NCBI GenBank assembly: GCA_035690885.1 | Contig: DASSKC010000039.1 | Location: 1 to 13,979 of the forward strand | Reading direction: 5' to 3' | DNA: 13,979 bases | From: Oleiagrimonas sp035690885 | GTDB lineage: Bacteria; Pseudomonadota; Gammaproteobacteria; Xanthomonadales; Rhodanobacteraceae | Part shown: one piece after another, positions 7,369 to 13,979 of the stretch | Position numbering within the stretch: the first letter of the stretch is position 1 | Layout: each line of letters starts with the position of its first letter | The notes under the pieces: model-generated | Seen by the model: the letters and a program-made list of their open reading frames with translations, nothing else | What the model was told of the DNA's origin: nothing | The model's database searches: none | Program-made: the position numbers and the translations under genes

Positions 7369-8235
7369 GTGACCTACATCATCCTGAGCGTGTTGTGCAG
7401 CGTGGCGGTATCGGCGCTGCTCAAGCTTGCGCCGCGCCTGGGCGTGGACGTGCGCCAGGCCATTGCCGGCAACTATCTGGTCGCGGCCGCGCTGGCCATG
7501 GGGTTGTTCCATCCCGACCCGGGTTTGCTGATGCTGCCGGTGGCGTATCCGGCGTGGCACGTGCTGATCGGGCTGGGCGTGCTGTTGCCGTTGATTTTTC
7601 TGGTCATGGCGCGCTCGGTCGAACGCGTCGGCGTGGTGCGTACCGACGCGGCGCAACGCTTGTCGTTGCTGGTGTCGCTGATTGCCGCATTCACTTTGTT
7701 CGGCGAGACGTTGACCTGGCAGAAGGGTGTTGGCATGGTCGTTGGACTCGTCGCGATCGCGTGCATCGTCGCGCGGCGCGAGTCGACGTCAGGCACATCC
7801 GCGAAAACCGGCTGGTGGTGGCCGATCGGTGTGTTCGCCGGTTTCGGCGCCATCGACATCCTGTTCAAGCGCATGGCGCAATTGGCGCGCGTGCCATTCA
7901 CCGATGTGTTGTTTGCGACCTTCGTGCTGGCCTTCGTGCTGGCAAGCGCGGGCGTGGCCTGGTTGTATCTGCGCGAGCGTGCTCGCTGGCGGTGGCGGCA
8001 CGTTTCGGCGGCAGTGCTGCTGGGTGCGCTCAATTTCGGCAACATCCTGTTCTACGTGCAGGCGCACCGGCACTTGGCGCATGACCCGTCGCTGGTGTTC
8101 TCGAGCATGAACATCGGTGTCATCGTCGTCGCAACGCTGGTCGGCATGTGGTGCTTTGCCGAGCGACCAAGCCGACTCAACCGTGTCGGCCTGGTACTGG
8201 CGGTCGCCGCCGTGCTGGTACTGGCGAGCGCGTAG
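7369..8235 (+). CDS. EamA/DMT-superfamily transporter
   Basis: This 288-residue inner-membrane protein has ten predicted helices, at about 1-19, 31-46, 62-81, 98-113, 118-135, 149-166, 178-200, 212-231, 241-264 and 271-287. That is the two-times-five layout of EamA drug/metabolite transporters. The end of the first half (RTDAAQRLSLLVSLIAAF, then FGETLTWQKGVGM) is typical of the family. The GTG start at 7369 lies one base after the DUF2058 stop; the first helix starts at once and no alternative start lies upstream in frame. There is no clear ribosome binding site, so translation probably depends on coupling. The substrate cannot be predicted. The gene ends at the edge of an inverted repeat. 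Confidence 0.88.
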   Translation: MTYIILSVLCSVAVSALLKLAPRLGVDVRQAIAGNYLVAAALAMGLFHPDPGLLMLPVAYPAWHVLIGLGVLLPLIFLVMARSVERVGVVRTDAAQRLSLLVSLIAAFTLFGETLTWQKGVGMVVGLVAIACIVARRESTSGTSAKTGWWWPIGVFAGFGAIDILFKRMAQLARVPFTDVLFATFVLAFVLASAGVAWLYLRERARWRWRHVSAAVLLGALNFGNILFYVQAHRHLAHDPSLVFSSMNIGVIVVATLVGMWCFAERPSRLNRVGLVLAVAAVLVLASA

Positions 8236-8297
8236 GTCGGGTTGGCTTCATCAACCCGACATGGCGGGGTGCCCGATGGCGTGCACAAAGTGCACGC
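8236..8297. repeat. Two perfect inverted repeats between convergent genes (REP-like or bidirectional terminator)
   Basis: GTCGGGTTG (8236-8244) and CAACCCGAC (8252-8260) form a 9-bp hairpin with a seven-base loop, beginning right after the transporter stop codon. GCGTGCAC (8279-8286) and GTGCACGC (8290-8297) form a second, 8-bp hairpin with an AAA loop. Neither has a T-run on either strand, so they are not standard intrinsic terminators. The TAGGTCGGGTT...AACCCGAC pattern resembles interspersed REP-type palindromes of proteobacteria. The repeats fill most of the 80-base gap before the convergent beta-oxidation gene ends at 8316. Confidence 0.6.
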
Positions 8298-8315
8298 TAC
8301 GGCGTGAGGTGTGTT

Positions 8316-10364
8316 TCAGCGCAGTGCGTCGGCATCCCATCCGTCGCGTGGCTGGAAGCGCTCGCCGTACCGTTCGGCCAGTTGCTCCAGCTGGGTGCGC
8401 AGGGTGTCGGCGCCGGTGGCACGGATGTGGGTGACGGGGCCGCCGCGGAACGGGGCAAAGCCGGTGCCGAAAATGACGCCGGCGTCGAGCGTGTCGGCAT
8501 CGGCGACCACGCCGTCATGCAGGCAGGCCACGGCCTCGTTGAGCATGGGCAGGATCATGCGGTCTTCCAGGTCCTCAGGAGCCGTGTACTGCTTGTCGAC
8601 GTCGGGTTTTTGCGGCTTGCCGTCCTGCCACACGTAGAATCCTTCGCCGTCCTTCTTGCCGCGCTTGCCCGATTCGAGCAACGTGTCGAGGCCGTCGGGA
8701 AGCTCCAGGTTCAAAAACGGTGCCAGCTCCCTGCCGACCGATGCGCATACGTCCAGACCCACCGTGTCGGCCAGCTCGATCGGGCCCATCGGCATGCCGA
8801 AACCCTTGGCGACGCGGTCCAAAACGGGGCCGGGAACGCCTTCGCCATGCATGCGGATGGCTTCCAGCAGATACGGCATCAGGATGCGATTGACCAGAAA
8901 ACCGGGGGTCCCGGCGACGGCGACCGGCAACTTGCCGAGTGCCTTGCAGAAGGCCATGGCACGCTGTTTGACGGCATCGTCCAGGCGCGCGTGGCAGACC
9001 ACCTCGACCAGCGGCATTTGCGCGACCGGATTGAAAAAGTGCAGGCCGAGGAATTGTCCGGGGCGCGCCAGCTGCGCGCGCAGTTCGTCCAGCGGAATGC
9101 TGGAGGTGTTGCTGGCCAGCATGCCATCAGCGGCAAGGCGCGGTTCGATGTCGGCATACAGGGCTTGCTTGGCTTCGGCATCTTCGAAAATCGCCTCGAT
9201 GACGAGATTGGCGTTGTCCACGCCGGAGCCCTCGACATCGCCCTTGAGGCGCGCGGTGGCTTGCGTGGCCCGGTCCGTGTCGCCGCGGGATTTTTTTTCG
9301 TACAGCTTGCGTGCGCGCTCGAGCGCCGGCTCGATGAAGCGCATCTCGCGGTCCTGCAAGGTGACGTGGAAACCTTTCCACGCGCTCCATGCGGCAATGT
9401 CGCCGCCCATGGTGCCGGCGCCGACCACGTGGACATGCTCGATGCCATGCTGCGTGCCTTGATCGGTTTTGCGCAGCCGCTCGCGCAAAAAGAACACGCG
9501 GATCAGGTTGCGTGCCGTCGATGTCTGCGCGAGATTCGCGACCGATTGCGCTTCCAGTTTCAGGCGCTGACCGATCTTGCCACCACCACGGCGCCAGACC
9601 TCGATCAGTGCAAACGGCGCCGGATAGTGCTGCTTGCGCACCTTGGCCGCGGTCTGTTTGCGCATGATCGGCGCTAGGATCTGGCGCACGGGCCACCAGT
9701 TGCTGCTCCATGCGCGGCAGCGTTGACCGAAGGCGCGCTTGCGCGGGTGCACGGCCAGTTGCCGCGCGGCCGACAGCAACTGTTCTTCGGGAACAGCCCG
9801 GTCGACCAGGCCGATGGCATGGGCTTTTTTTGCGGAGAACGATTTGCCGGTGAGCATGGCCTGCAGGGCCACGGGAGCGCCGACCAGGCGCGGCAGGCGT
9901 GCGCTGCCGCCCCAACCGGGATGAATGCCCAGCATGACCTCGGGCAGGCCGATGCGGGTAGTGGGTGCGGCCACGGCCACGCGGTGGCGGCAGGCCAGCG
10001 CCAGTTCGGTGCCGCCGCCCAGGCAATTGCCGTGGATGGCCGCCACCGTGGGGCAGCGCAAACTGGCCAGGCGTTGCAGCACGCGCTGTCCGTATTCGAT
10101 GTGCTCGCGCACACTGGCTTCATCGGACATGCCGGCCAGTTCATGGATGTCGGCCCCGACGGCCAGACCCGAGGGTTTGGCCGAATGGATGACCACGCCG
10201 GGCGGGCTGTCGATTTCCAGGCGCTCGACGATGTCGTCAAGCTCGTTCAGCATGGCACGCGAAATCGCGTTCACCGGCGCGTCGTCGCGGTCCAACGTCA
10301 GCGTGACAATGCCGCTGTCGTCGCGCGATGTCTTCCAGTGCTTGAAGCGCAGTCCTTCGAACAT
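8316..10364 (-). CDS. Multifunctional fatty-acid oxidation protein: enoyl-CoA hydratase / 3-hydroxyacyl-CoA dehydrogenase (FadB/FadJ-type)
   Basis: This cytosolic enzyme of 682 residues (from ATG 10364) would hydrate 2-enoyl-CoA and oxidise the 3-hydroxyacyl-CoA product with NAD+ in beta-oxidation. The hydratase/isomerase domain (about 1-200) shows HGNCLGGGTELALAC and GLPEVMLG, with E120 and E142 in the places of the two catalytic glutamates of FadB. The dehydrogenase NAD motif is VGAGTMGGD (314-322). SNTSS (418-422), H442 in GLHFFNP, and TPGFLVNR (486-493) with N492 complete its active site. Two C-terminal 3HCDH domains follow. Its usual partner, a thiolase (FadA/FadI), is not in the window. 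The start is uncertain: ATG 10391 would add nine residues, and neither ATG has a good ribosome site. A TTG at 10490 is unlikely. FadJ-like is my best guess for the subtype. Confidence 0.92.
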   Translation of the reverse strand: MFEGLRFKHWKTSRDDSGIVTLTLDRDDAPVNAISRAMLNELDDIVERLEIDSPPGVVIHSAKPSGLAVGADIHELAGMSDEASVREHIEYGQRVLQRLASLRCPTVAAIHGNCLGGGTELALACRHRVAVAAPTTRIGLPEVMLGIHPGWGGSARLPRLVGAPVALQAMLTGKSFSAKKAHAIGLVDRAVPEEQLLSAARQLAVHPRKRAFGQRCRAWSSNWWPVRQILAPIMRKQTAAKVRKQHYPAPFALIEVWRRGGGKIGQRLKLEAQSVANLAQTSTARNLIRVFFLRERLRKTDQGTQHGIEHVHVVGAGTMGGDIAAWSAWKGFHVTLQDREMRFIEPALERARKLYEKKSRGDTDRATQATARLKGDVEGSGVDNANLVIEAIFEDAEAKQALYADIEPRLAADGMLASNTSSIPLDELRAQLARPGQFLGLHFFNPVAQMPLVEVVCHARLDDAVKQRAMAFCKALGKLPVAVAGTPGFLVNRILMPYLLEAIRMHGEGVPGPVLDRVAKGFGMPMGPIELADTVGLDVCASVGRELAPFLNLELPDGLDTLLESGKRGKKDGEGFYVWQDGKPQKPDVDKQYTAPEDLEDRMILPMLNEAVACLHDGVVADADTLDAGVIFGTGFAPFRGGPVTHIRATGADTLRTQLEQLAERYGERFQPRDGWDADALR

Positions 10365-10461
10365 GATTGCGGCTCGTGCGGAATGGGTCATCACGATACC
10401 GCGAGGCCCGGTCGATTGCGAGATCACGCAGACGCGGTGATGCGTACCGTCACAACCCTGA

Positions 10462-10535
10462 AAAATGCCTGAAGGCCAATGTAACGGCAAGCCGTTATCC
10501 GCGTGACGGGGGCAAACCGCGATGTACGTCGCGGT
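10462..10535. promoter_or_regulatory. Divergent control region with two palindromes
   Basis: Between the beta-oxidation gene (leftward) and the small coupled gene (rightward) lie two perfect palindromes: TAACGGC-AA-GCCGTTA (10482-10497) and ACCGCGA-six bases-TCGCGGT (10516-10535). On the minus strand, TTGCCG (10485-10490) and CATTTT (10462-10467) are 17 bases apart and could be a weak promoter of the beta-oxidation gene, with the first palindrome over its -35 box. They may be operators for a dimeric regulator such as a TetR or FadR type; no regulator gene is nearby and the identity is a guess. Confidence 0.35.
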
Positions 10536-10629
10536 ACGAACCGTGATGCGATGGCAAGGTGCTGTTCAGAAGCTGGGACGCCTCTGGTCGAATCGGGCGT
10601 TCGTTTTGTGCATGACATGGGTATTTTGC

Positions 10630-11127
10630 GTGACAGACACGACGGTGGACGCGACGCTGCTTGAAACCGGTGCCCATGTGCTGGAAAGCATCATGCGTAC
10701 GGATGCTCCATTGCTGACGCTGGAAACCGCGCAACCGGATCGCCTCGTCGAGCAGTTTCGCACGCAGGTTCGGCATAGTGGAGAAGCCGTCTACGTGTGG
10801 CGCGAAGGCGACGGTTTGCGCAGCCTGCGCGAGACCGGCGTGCGCGTACCCGGTTGCCTGCGCCTGGTCGACACCTTGCGTTACGTGCTCAAGAGCATGC
10901 ATTTCGGCATCTACGTGGTTTCCGGTGTGTCGCTTCCGCTGACGCAGACCGAGCGCCTGCTGCTGCGGCGCATCGCGCATACCCGGACCGAATTCGTGCG
11001 CCGCGTGGTGTTGCTTGGCGATGACCCCGTGCTGGCGCAACGGCTGGGCAAGTTGTCCGTGCCGCTCAAGTACCAGCAGGCCACGCACGCGTCGTTGCGC
11101 TTGCGCGATGGACGCTGGGTGCACTGA
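10630..11127 (+). CDS. Uncharacterised small protein coupled to the GGDEF-EAL gene; resembles Ycf46-type AAA N-terminal domain
   Basis: I do not recognise an established family. From the GTG at 10630 it has 165 residues, with no signal peptide or membrane helix. The pattern APLLTLETAQPDRLVEQF, then GEAVYVWREGDGLRSL, then FGIYVVSGVSLPL, an Arg-rich helix and RRVVLLGDDP looks like the N-terminal domain of Ycf46-type AAA proteins: a P-loop-like fold with no Walker A. The ATPase half is absent. The open frame reaches back to ATG 10522 (201 residues), and ATG 10612 is also possible. The first 36 codons have more A/T at third positions than the rest and add a poorly fitting hydrophobic stretch, so GTG 10630 is preferred without strong support. 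The stop is one base from the next start, so the two proteins are made together and probably work together. Confidence 0.65.
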   Translation: MTDTTVDATLLETGAHVLESIMRTDAPLLTLETAQPDRLVEQFRTQVRHSGEAVYVWREGDGLRSLRETGVRVPGCLRLVDTLRYVLKSMHFGIYVVSGVSLPLTQTERLLLRRIAHTRTEFVRRVVLLGDDPVLAQRLGKLSVPLKYQQATHASLRLRDGRWVH

Positions 11128-11128
11128 G

Positions 11129-13762
11129 ATGGCCGCCAACGTGTCCGCATCACCGAATCCGACCGGCATCCTGCTGGTTACCAGTCGCCGCGAGGATCGT
11201 CGACAGCTGTTCGACGTGCTTGACGGCCACGGCTACGCGCATCTCCATGCGGCGCGCGACGTGGCGCAGGCGCGCGCCTTGTTGGCCGACAAACCGCCGC
11301 TGGATCTGGTGTTGCTGGAGTTTGTCGACGAGGCCCGGGATGCGTTTGCGTTTTGCGCGCACTTGCGTCGCATGGCTGCTTATCGCGGTCTCGTGGTCAT
11401 CGGCTTGTTGACGCGCGGGGCGGATCGGCAGGCGTGGGCCGATCGGCATCCGACGGAAGTCGCCGCATGGCTGTGTGCGCCGGTGGACACCGGCGAGGCC
11501 TTGCGCACGGTGCAGGGCGTCCTGGCGCGCCCCCCGCGCGAGCCGGTGCCCGTACCGGCGCCCGTCGACCACGTGGCGGCCGATTACCGTTTTGCGTTTG
11601 ATGATGACGATCGTGGCTGGATCGTGTCCACGCCCGAGGGCAGGGTGCTCGAGGTCAACCGGGCATTCGCCCGGCGCAAGGGAGCCAGCGCTGAAACCCT
11701 GCGCGAACGTCGGCTTGCGCAGCTGCTGGGCGAGGATGCCGCCGCCACCAGGGCACTGCGTGAATGCGTCGATGCGGGTGGCCGCTTCGAGCGGGTGGTG
11801 CAGCTTGCAGATGCCGATGACGGAACGGGGCAGGCCTGCGCGGTGACCCGCGCAACGATGCATGGTGGTGACGCGGTGCACGTGACCACGGTGCAGAACA
11901 ACGATCACGTGGCGCATGCGCGCAACATGCTCGAGCTTCTGGCGCACCTGCACCAGGCTGGCGTCGGAGATGCGGGTGTGCGTGAGGCGGCGCGGATGCT
12001 GGCCAGGGCCTTGCCGCTGGACTTTCTGGGTGTGTACGCCGCCATGCCCGAATCCAATGGCGAGATCGTGGCGTGGGTGCAGGAACGTCGCCAACCGCTG
12101 GCCAACGACGACCCCGTCCCCGATGTGCTGCGCCAGCCGGCGCTCAAGCTGGTGCTTGGTGGCGAAATCCTGATGCATTGCGATGATGCATCGCGCCTGG
12201 CCGGCTCGGACGAATTTGTCGCGGCGATGGGTTTTGCCGCGTTTGCGGGTTTGCCGCTGGTGGACGAGCGCAGCAACGTGCTGGGCGCATTGCTGGCCGG
12301 CAGCCGCGAGCCGTGGCAGTCACAATCGCTGGTGCCGGAAACCTTGCGCGCCGCGACCATGCATTTTGCCCGCGACATGGAACTGGAACGCGCGCGCGAC
12401 CAGGGTCGGGCGCATGGTCTTCTGGACGGACTCACCAACCTGCCCAACCGCCTGTTGTTCAACGATCGTCTGGACACCACGCTGCGCGAGGCGCGTCGCA
12501 CCGGCGAAATGTTCGCGGTGCTGTTCGTCGACCTGGACCGTTTCAAGAGCATCAACGATTCGCTTGGTCACTCGGTCGGTGACGAGGTACTTGCCGCGGT
12601 GTCGCGGCGCCTGCGTGGCAGCGTGCGTTCCTCGGACACGGTCGCGCGTTACGCCGGGGACGAATTCATCATCATCCTGCGCCACATCACCCAGCGCGAA
12701 GACGTGTTGCGCATCGCCGAGAAAATCGTGCGCCTGATGGATGCGCCGTTGATGCTCGAGGCGGGCTCGGAGCTGCACATCACGGCATCGATCGGCATCA
12801 GCTTCTATCCCGACGATGCCGCCACCGCCGAGAGCCTGCTCAAGCACGCGGACGTGGCCATGTACAACGCCAAGGGCAAGGGCCGCAACGGCTATCAAGT
12901 GTATGTGGCCATGCCGGAAAAATCGCACCAGCAGCGTGTCGCGCTGGAGTCCAAGCTGCGTCAGGCCGAAAAGAACGGCGAGTTGCGTGTCTATTACCAG
13001 CCGCAGGTGGACGCGTGCAGCGAGGACATCGTCGGCATGGAAGCGCTGGTGCGCTGGGAGCATCCGGAGCTGGGCATGATCAGCCCCGCGTTTTTCATTC
13101 CGATCGCCGAAGAAACCGGCCTCATCATCCCGATCGGCGAATGGGTGTTGCGCCGCGCCTGCGCCGATTGCGTGCGCTGGCAGCAGCGCTTCAAGTTGCC
13201 GCTGCGGGTGGGCGTGAATCTCTCCGCGCTGCAGTTGATGCAACCGAACCTGGTGGACGTGGTGCGCGCGGCGTGCGCGGAATCCGGGCTCAACCCGAAG
13301 CTGCTGGACCTGGAAGTCACCGAAAGCATCAGCATGAAGTCGGTGCCGAACCTTCTGGACACCTTGTCCGCGCTGCGCGGACTGGGCTGCGGCATCTCGA
13401 TTGACGACTTCGGCACCGGGCAATCCTCCCTCGATTACATCAAGCGCTTCCCGGCCGACCGCATCAAGATCGACCAGAGCTTCGTGCGCAACATCGGCAT
13501 GGATCCGGGCGACGAGGCGATCGTGCGCGCGACGCTGGAGATGGCGCACACGCTGGGCCGCAAAGTGGTCGCCGAAGGTGTCGAAACCGAGCAGCACCAC
13601 GCCTTCCTGCGCGAGCTCGGCTGCGACGAATTGCAGGGTTACCTGTTTTGCCGTCCGCTCTCGCCGGTGTCGTTCGACAACATGCTGGCCGAGCGCGCAC
13701 GGGCCTTCGCCGCCGGCACCGACCCCACCAACCTGCTCGCAGAACTCGAAGCGCTGAGTTGA
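11129..13762 (+). CDS. REC(degenerate)-PAS-GAF-GGDEF-EAL protein: cyclic-di-GMP synthase/phosphodiesterase
   Basis: This 877-residue cytosolic signalling protein would make and/or break cyclic di-GMP. Residues about 12-133 form a response-regulator-like domain that has lost its chemistry: E64 stands at the phospho-Asp position (LVLLEF), the N-terminal acidic pair is replaced by TS (18-19), and the usual KP is AP (117-118). A PAS-like domain (about 155-257) and a GAF-like domain (about 266-420) follow. The diguanylate cyclase domain (about 430-592) has DLDRFKSINDSLGH, an AGDEF signature (509-513), and the inhibitory site R500-x-x-D503 exactly five residues before it. The EAL domain (about 605-855) keeps E638, N697, E729, D759-D760, K780, E816 and Q836, so the phosphodiesterase should be active. 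ATG 11129 follows the previous stop by one base without a strong ribosome site. No terminator is seen before rpoE. Confidence 0.95.
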   Translation: MAANVSASPNPTGILLVTSRREDRRQLFDVLDGHGYAHLHAARDVAQARALLADKPPLDLVLLEFVDEARDAFAFCAHLRRMAAYRGLVVIGLLTRGADRQAWADRHPTEVAAWLCAPVDTGEALRTVQGVLARPPREPVPVPAPVDHVAADYRFAFDDDDRGWIVSTPEGRVLEVNRAFARRKGASAETLRERRLAQLLGEDAAATRALRECVDAGGRFERVVQLADADDGTGQACAVTRATMHGGDAVHVTTVQNNDHVAHARNMLELLAHLHQAGVGDAGVREAARMLARALPLDFLGVYAAMPESNGEIVAWVQERRQPLANDDPVPDVLRQPALKLVLGGEILMHCDDASRLAGSDEFVAAMGFAAFAGLPLVDERSNVLGALLAGSREPWQSQSLVPETLRAATMHFARDMELERARDQGRAHGLLDGLTNLPNRLLFNDRLDTTLREARRTGEMFAVLFVDLDRFKSINDSLGHSVGDEVLAAVSRRLRGSVRSSDTVARYAGDEFIIILRHITQREDVLRIAEKIVRLMDAPLMLEAGSELHITASIGISFYPDDAATAESLLKHADVAMYNAKGKGRNGYQVYVAMPEKSHQQRVALESKLRQAEKNGELRVYYQPQVDACSEDIVGMEALVRWEHPELGMISPAFFIPIAEETGLIIPIGEWVLRRACADCVRWQQRFKLPLRVGVNLSALQLMQPNLVDVVRAACAESGLNPKLLDLEVTESISMKSVPNLLDTLSALRGLGCGISIDDFGTGQSSLDYIKRFPADRIKIDQSFVRNIGMDPGDEAIVRATLEMAHTLGRKVVAEGVETEQHHAFLRELGCDELQGYLFCRPLSPVSFDNMLAERARAFAAGTDPTNLLAELEALS

Positions 13763-13771
13763 GCGCCGCTG

Positions 13772-13863
13772 CCAAACTCGTGAACCTTGCGCGAAGAAAA
13801 GGCACTCTGACCCCCTTTGAACTTGCCCACCGCGGCCCCAAACTTGTGAACTTCGCGCGAAGA
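13772..13863 (+). repeat. 26-base imperfect direct repeat carrying sigma-E -35 motifs
   Basis: The two copies are at 13772-13797 and 13838-13863, 66 bases apart, and differ at three positions only (the 8th, 15th and 17th). Both contain CCAAACT, GTGAAC and GCGCGAAGA. The second copy also holds the perfect palindrome CTTCGCGCGAAG (13851-13862). Each copy supplies the -35 element of one candidate rpoE promoter, so the pair looks like a duplicated promoter segment. Confidence 0.75.
13782..13810 (+). promoter_or_regulatory. Distal sigma-E-like promoter of rpoE
   Basis: GAACCTT (13782-13788) is followed 17 bases later by TCTGA (13806-13810), a consensus -10 for sigma-E/AlgU. The -35 differs from GAACTT by one extra C. 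The transcript would start near 13816, giving a leader of about 100 bases. Confidence 0.45.
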
Positions 13864-13874
13864 GCGCGGTCACA
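13848..13874 (+). promoter_or_regulatory. Proximal sigma-E-like promoter of rpoE
   Basis: GAACTT (13848-13853) matches the sigma-E/AlgU -35 consensus and is followed after exactly 16 bases by TCACA (13870-13874), close to TCAAA. The transcript would start near 13880, about 34 bases before the ATG. Autoregulation of rpoE/algU by its own product is known in E. coli and Pseudomonas. Confidence 0.6.
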
Positions 13875-13913
13875 GGCTGGCGCGACATTCGGCGCCGGAG
13901 GAGTACGGCCCGG

Positions 13914-13979
13914 ATGGGCGAAGTCGAGACGGATCGTGCGCTCGTCGAGCGCGTGCGCAAGGGTGATTCCCGGGCATTC
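13914..13979 (+). CDS. rpoE: RNA polymerase sigma factor RpoE/AlgU (first 22 residues, runs off right edge)
   Basis: Only 22 codons are in the window. They read MGEVETDRALVERVRKGD and then SRAF, matching the start of sigma-E proteins, where E. coli RpoE has LVERVQKGD at the same place. GGAGGAG (13897-13903) is a strong ribosome binding site ten bases before the ATG. Sigma-E directs the response to misfolded envelope proteins and is normally held by an anti-sigma factor (RseA/MucA), expected just downstream outside the window. Two sigma-E-like promoters in the 151-base gap point to autoregulation. The identification rests on a short stretch together with promoter context, but I consider it secure at the family level. 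Confidence 0.82.
   Translation, partial: MGEVETDRALVERVRKGDSRAF

Noticed and set aside
8148..9677. Plus-strand open frame of 509 codons across the beta-oxidation gene.
   Set aside because: It starts inside the transporter gene and lies antisense to a protein with all FadB/FadJ motifs; such mirror frames are expected in GC-rich DNA.
10391..10490. Longer N-terminus for the beta-oxidation protein starting at TTG 10490.
   Set aside because: It has no ribosome site, the extra residues are not part of the hydratase fold, and they run through the palindrome and promoter region.
13819..13824. A third GAACTT before rpoE.
   Set aside because: No TCTGA or TCAAA-like -10 box lies 15-18 bases downstream, so it is probably not a promoter by itself.
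12320..13960. Minus-strand open frame of 546 codons opposite the GGDEF-EAL gene and the rpoE start.
   Set aside because: It is rich in His, Gln and Arg without recognisable domains, and it is antisense to well-conserved catalytic motifs and to the rpoE promoter region.

Overview
The window reads as GC-rich chromosomal DNA of a gammaproteobacterium, most likely Xanthomonadales/Lysobacterales (Xanthomonadaceae or Rhodanobacteraceae). This is inferred from the style of the FadB/FadJ-like protein, SlyX and a YaiL-type DUF2058 protein, the Ala-Glu-Asp tRNA cluster with encoded CCA ends, and rpoE (algU-type sigma factor) with sigma-E-like promoters in front of it. Species cannot be fixed from the sequence alone.

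Layout. Positions 1-1727 (minus) hold the N-terminal 575 residues of a large nuclease-helicase protein resembling type ISP restriction-modification enzymes; it runs off the left edge. Positions 1941-2274 (minus) hold a compact tRNA operon (tRNA-Ala-GGC, tRNA-Glu-UUC, tRNA-Asp-GUC) with a strong-looking promoter and a terminator. Divergent from it at 2368-4131 is a CPA2-type cation:proton antiporter whose extra C-terminal membrane domain stands where many relatives have an RCK/TrkA-N domain. Next come a secreted FKBP-type peptidyl-prolyl isomerase (4332-5090) and its terminator. Then a tight four-gene unit follows: UDP-glucose dehydrogenase, SlyX, DUF2058 and an EamA/DMT transporter (5220-8235). 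Convergent to this unit lies a FadB/FadJ-type beta-oxidation multifunctional protein (8316-10364, minus), and two perfect inverted repeats fill the gap.

The right third holds the part most worth following: a small unrecognised protein (10630-11127) coupled by one base to an 877-residue REC*-PAS-GAF-GGDEF-EAL protein (11129-13762), followed directly by the start of rpoE (13914 to the edge). The REC-like domain has lost its phosphorylation residues, while both the AGDEF and EAL active sites look intact. The small protein resembles the N-terminal domain of Ycf46-type AAA proteins without the ATPase. The 151-base gap before rpoE contains tandem sigma-E-like promoters built on a 26-base near-repeat, and a related GTGAACCTT motif lies upstream of the FKBP gene. 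This suggests an envelope-stress theme: sigma-E, a periplasmic folding catalyst, and c-di-GMP signalling.

No CRISPR array, rRNA gene, insertion sequence or transposase was seen. The other long open frames are antisense shadows of the genes listed here.
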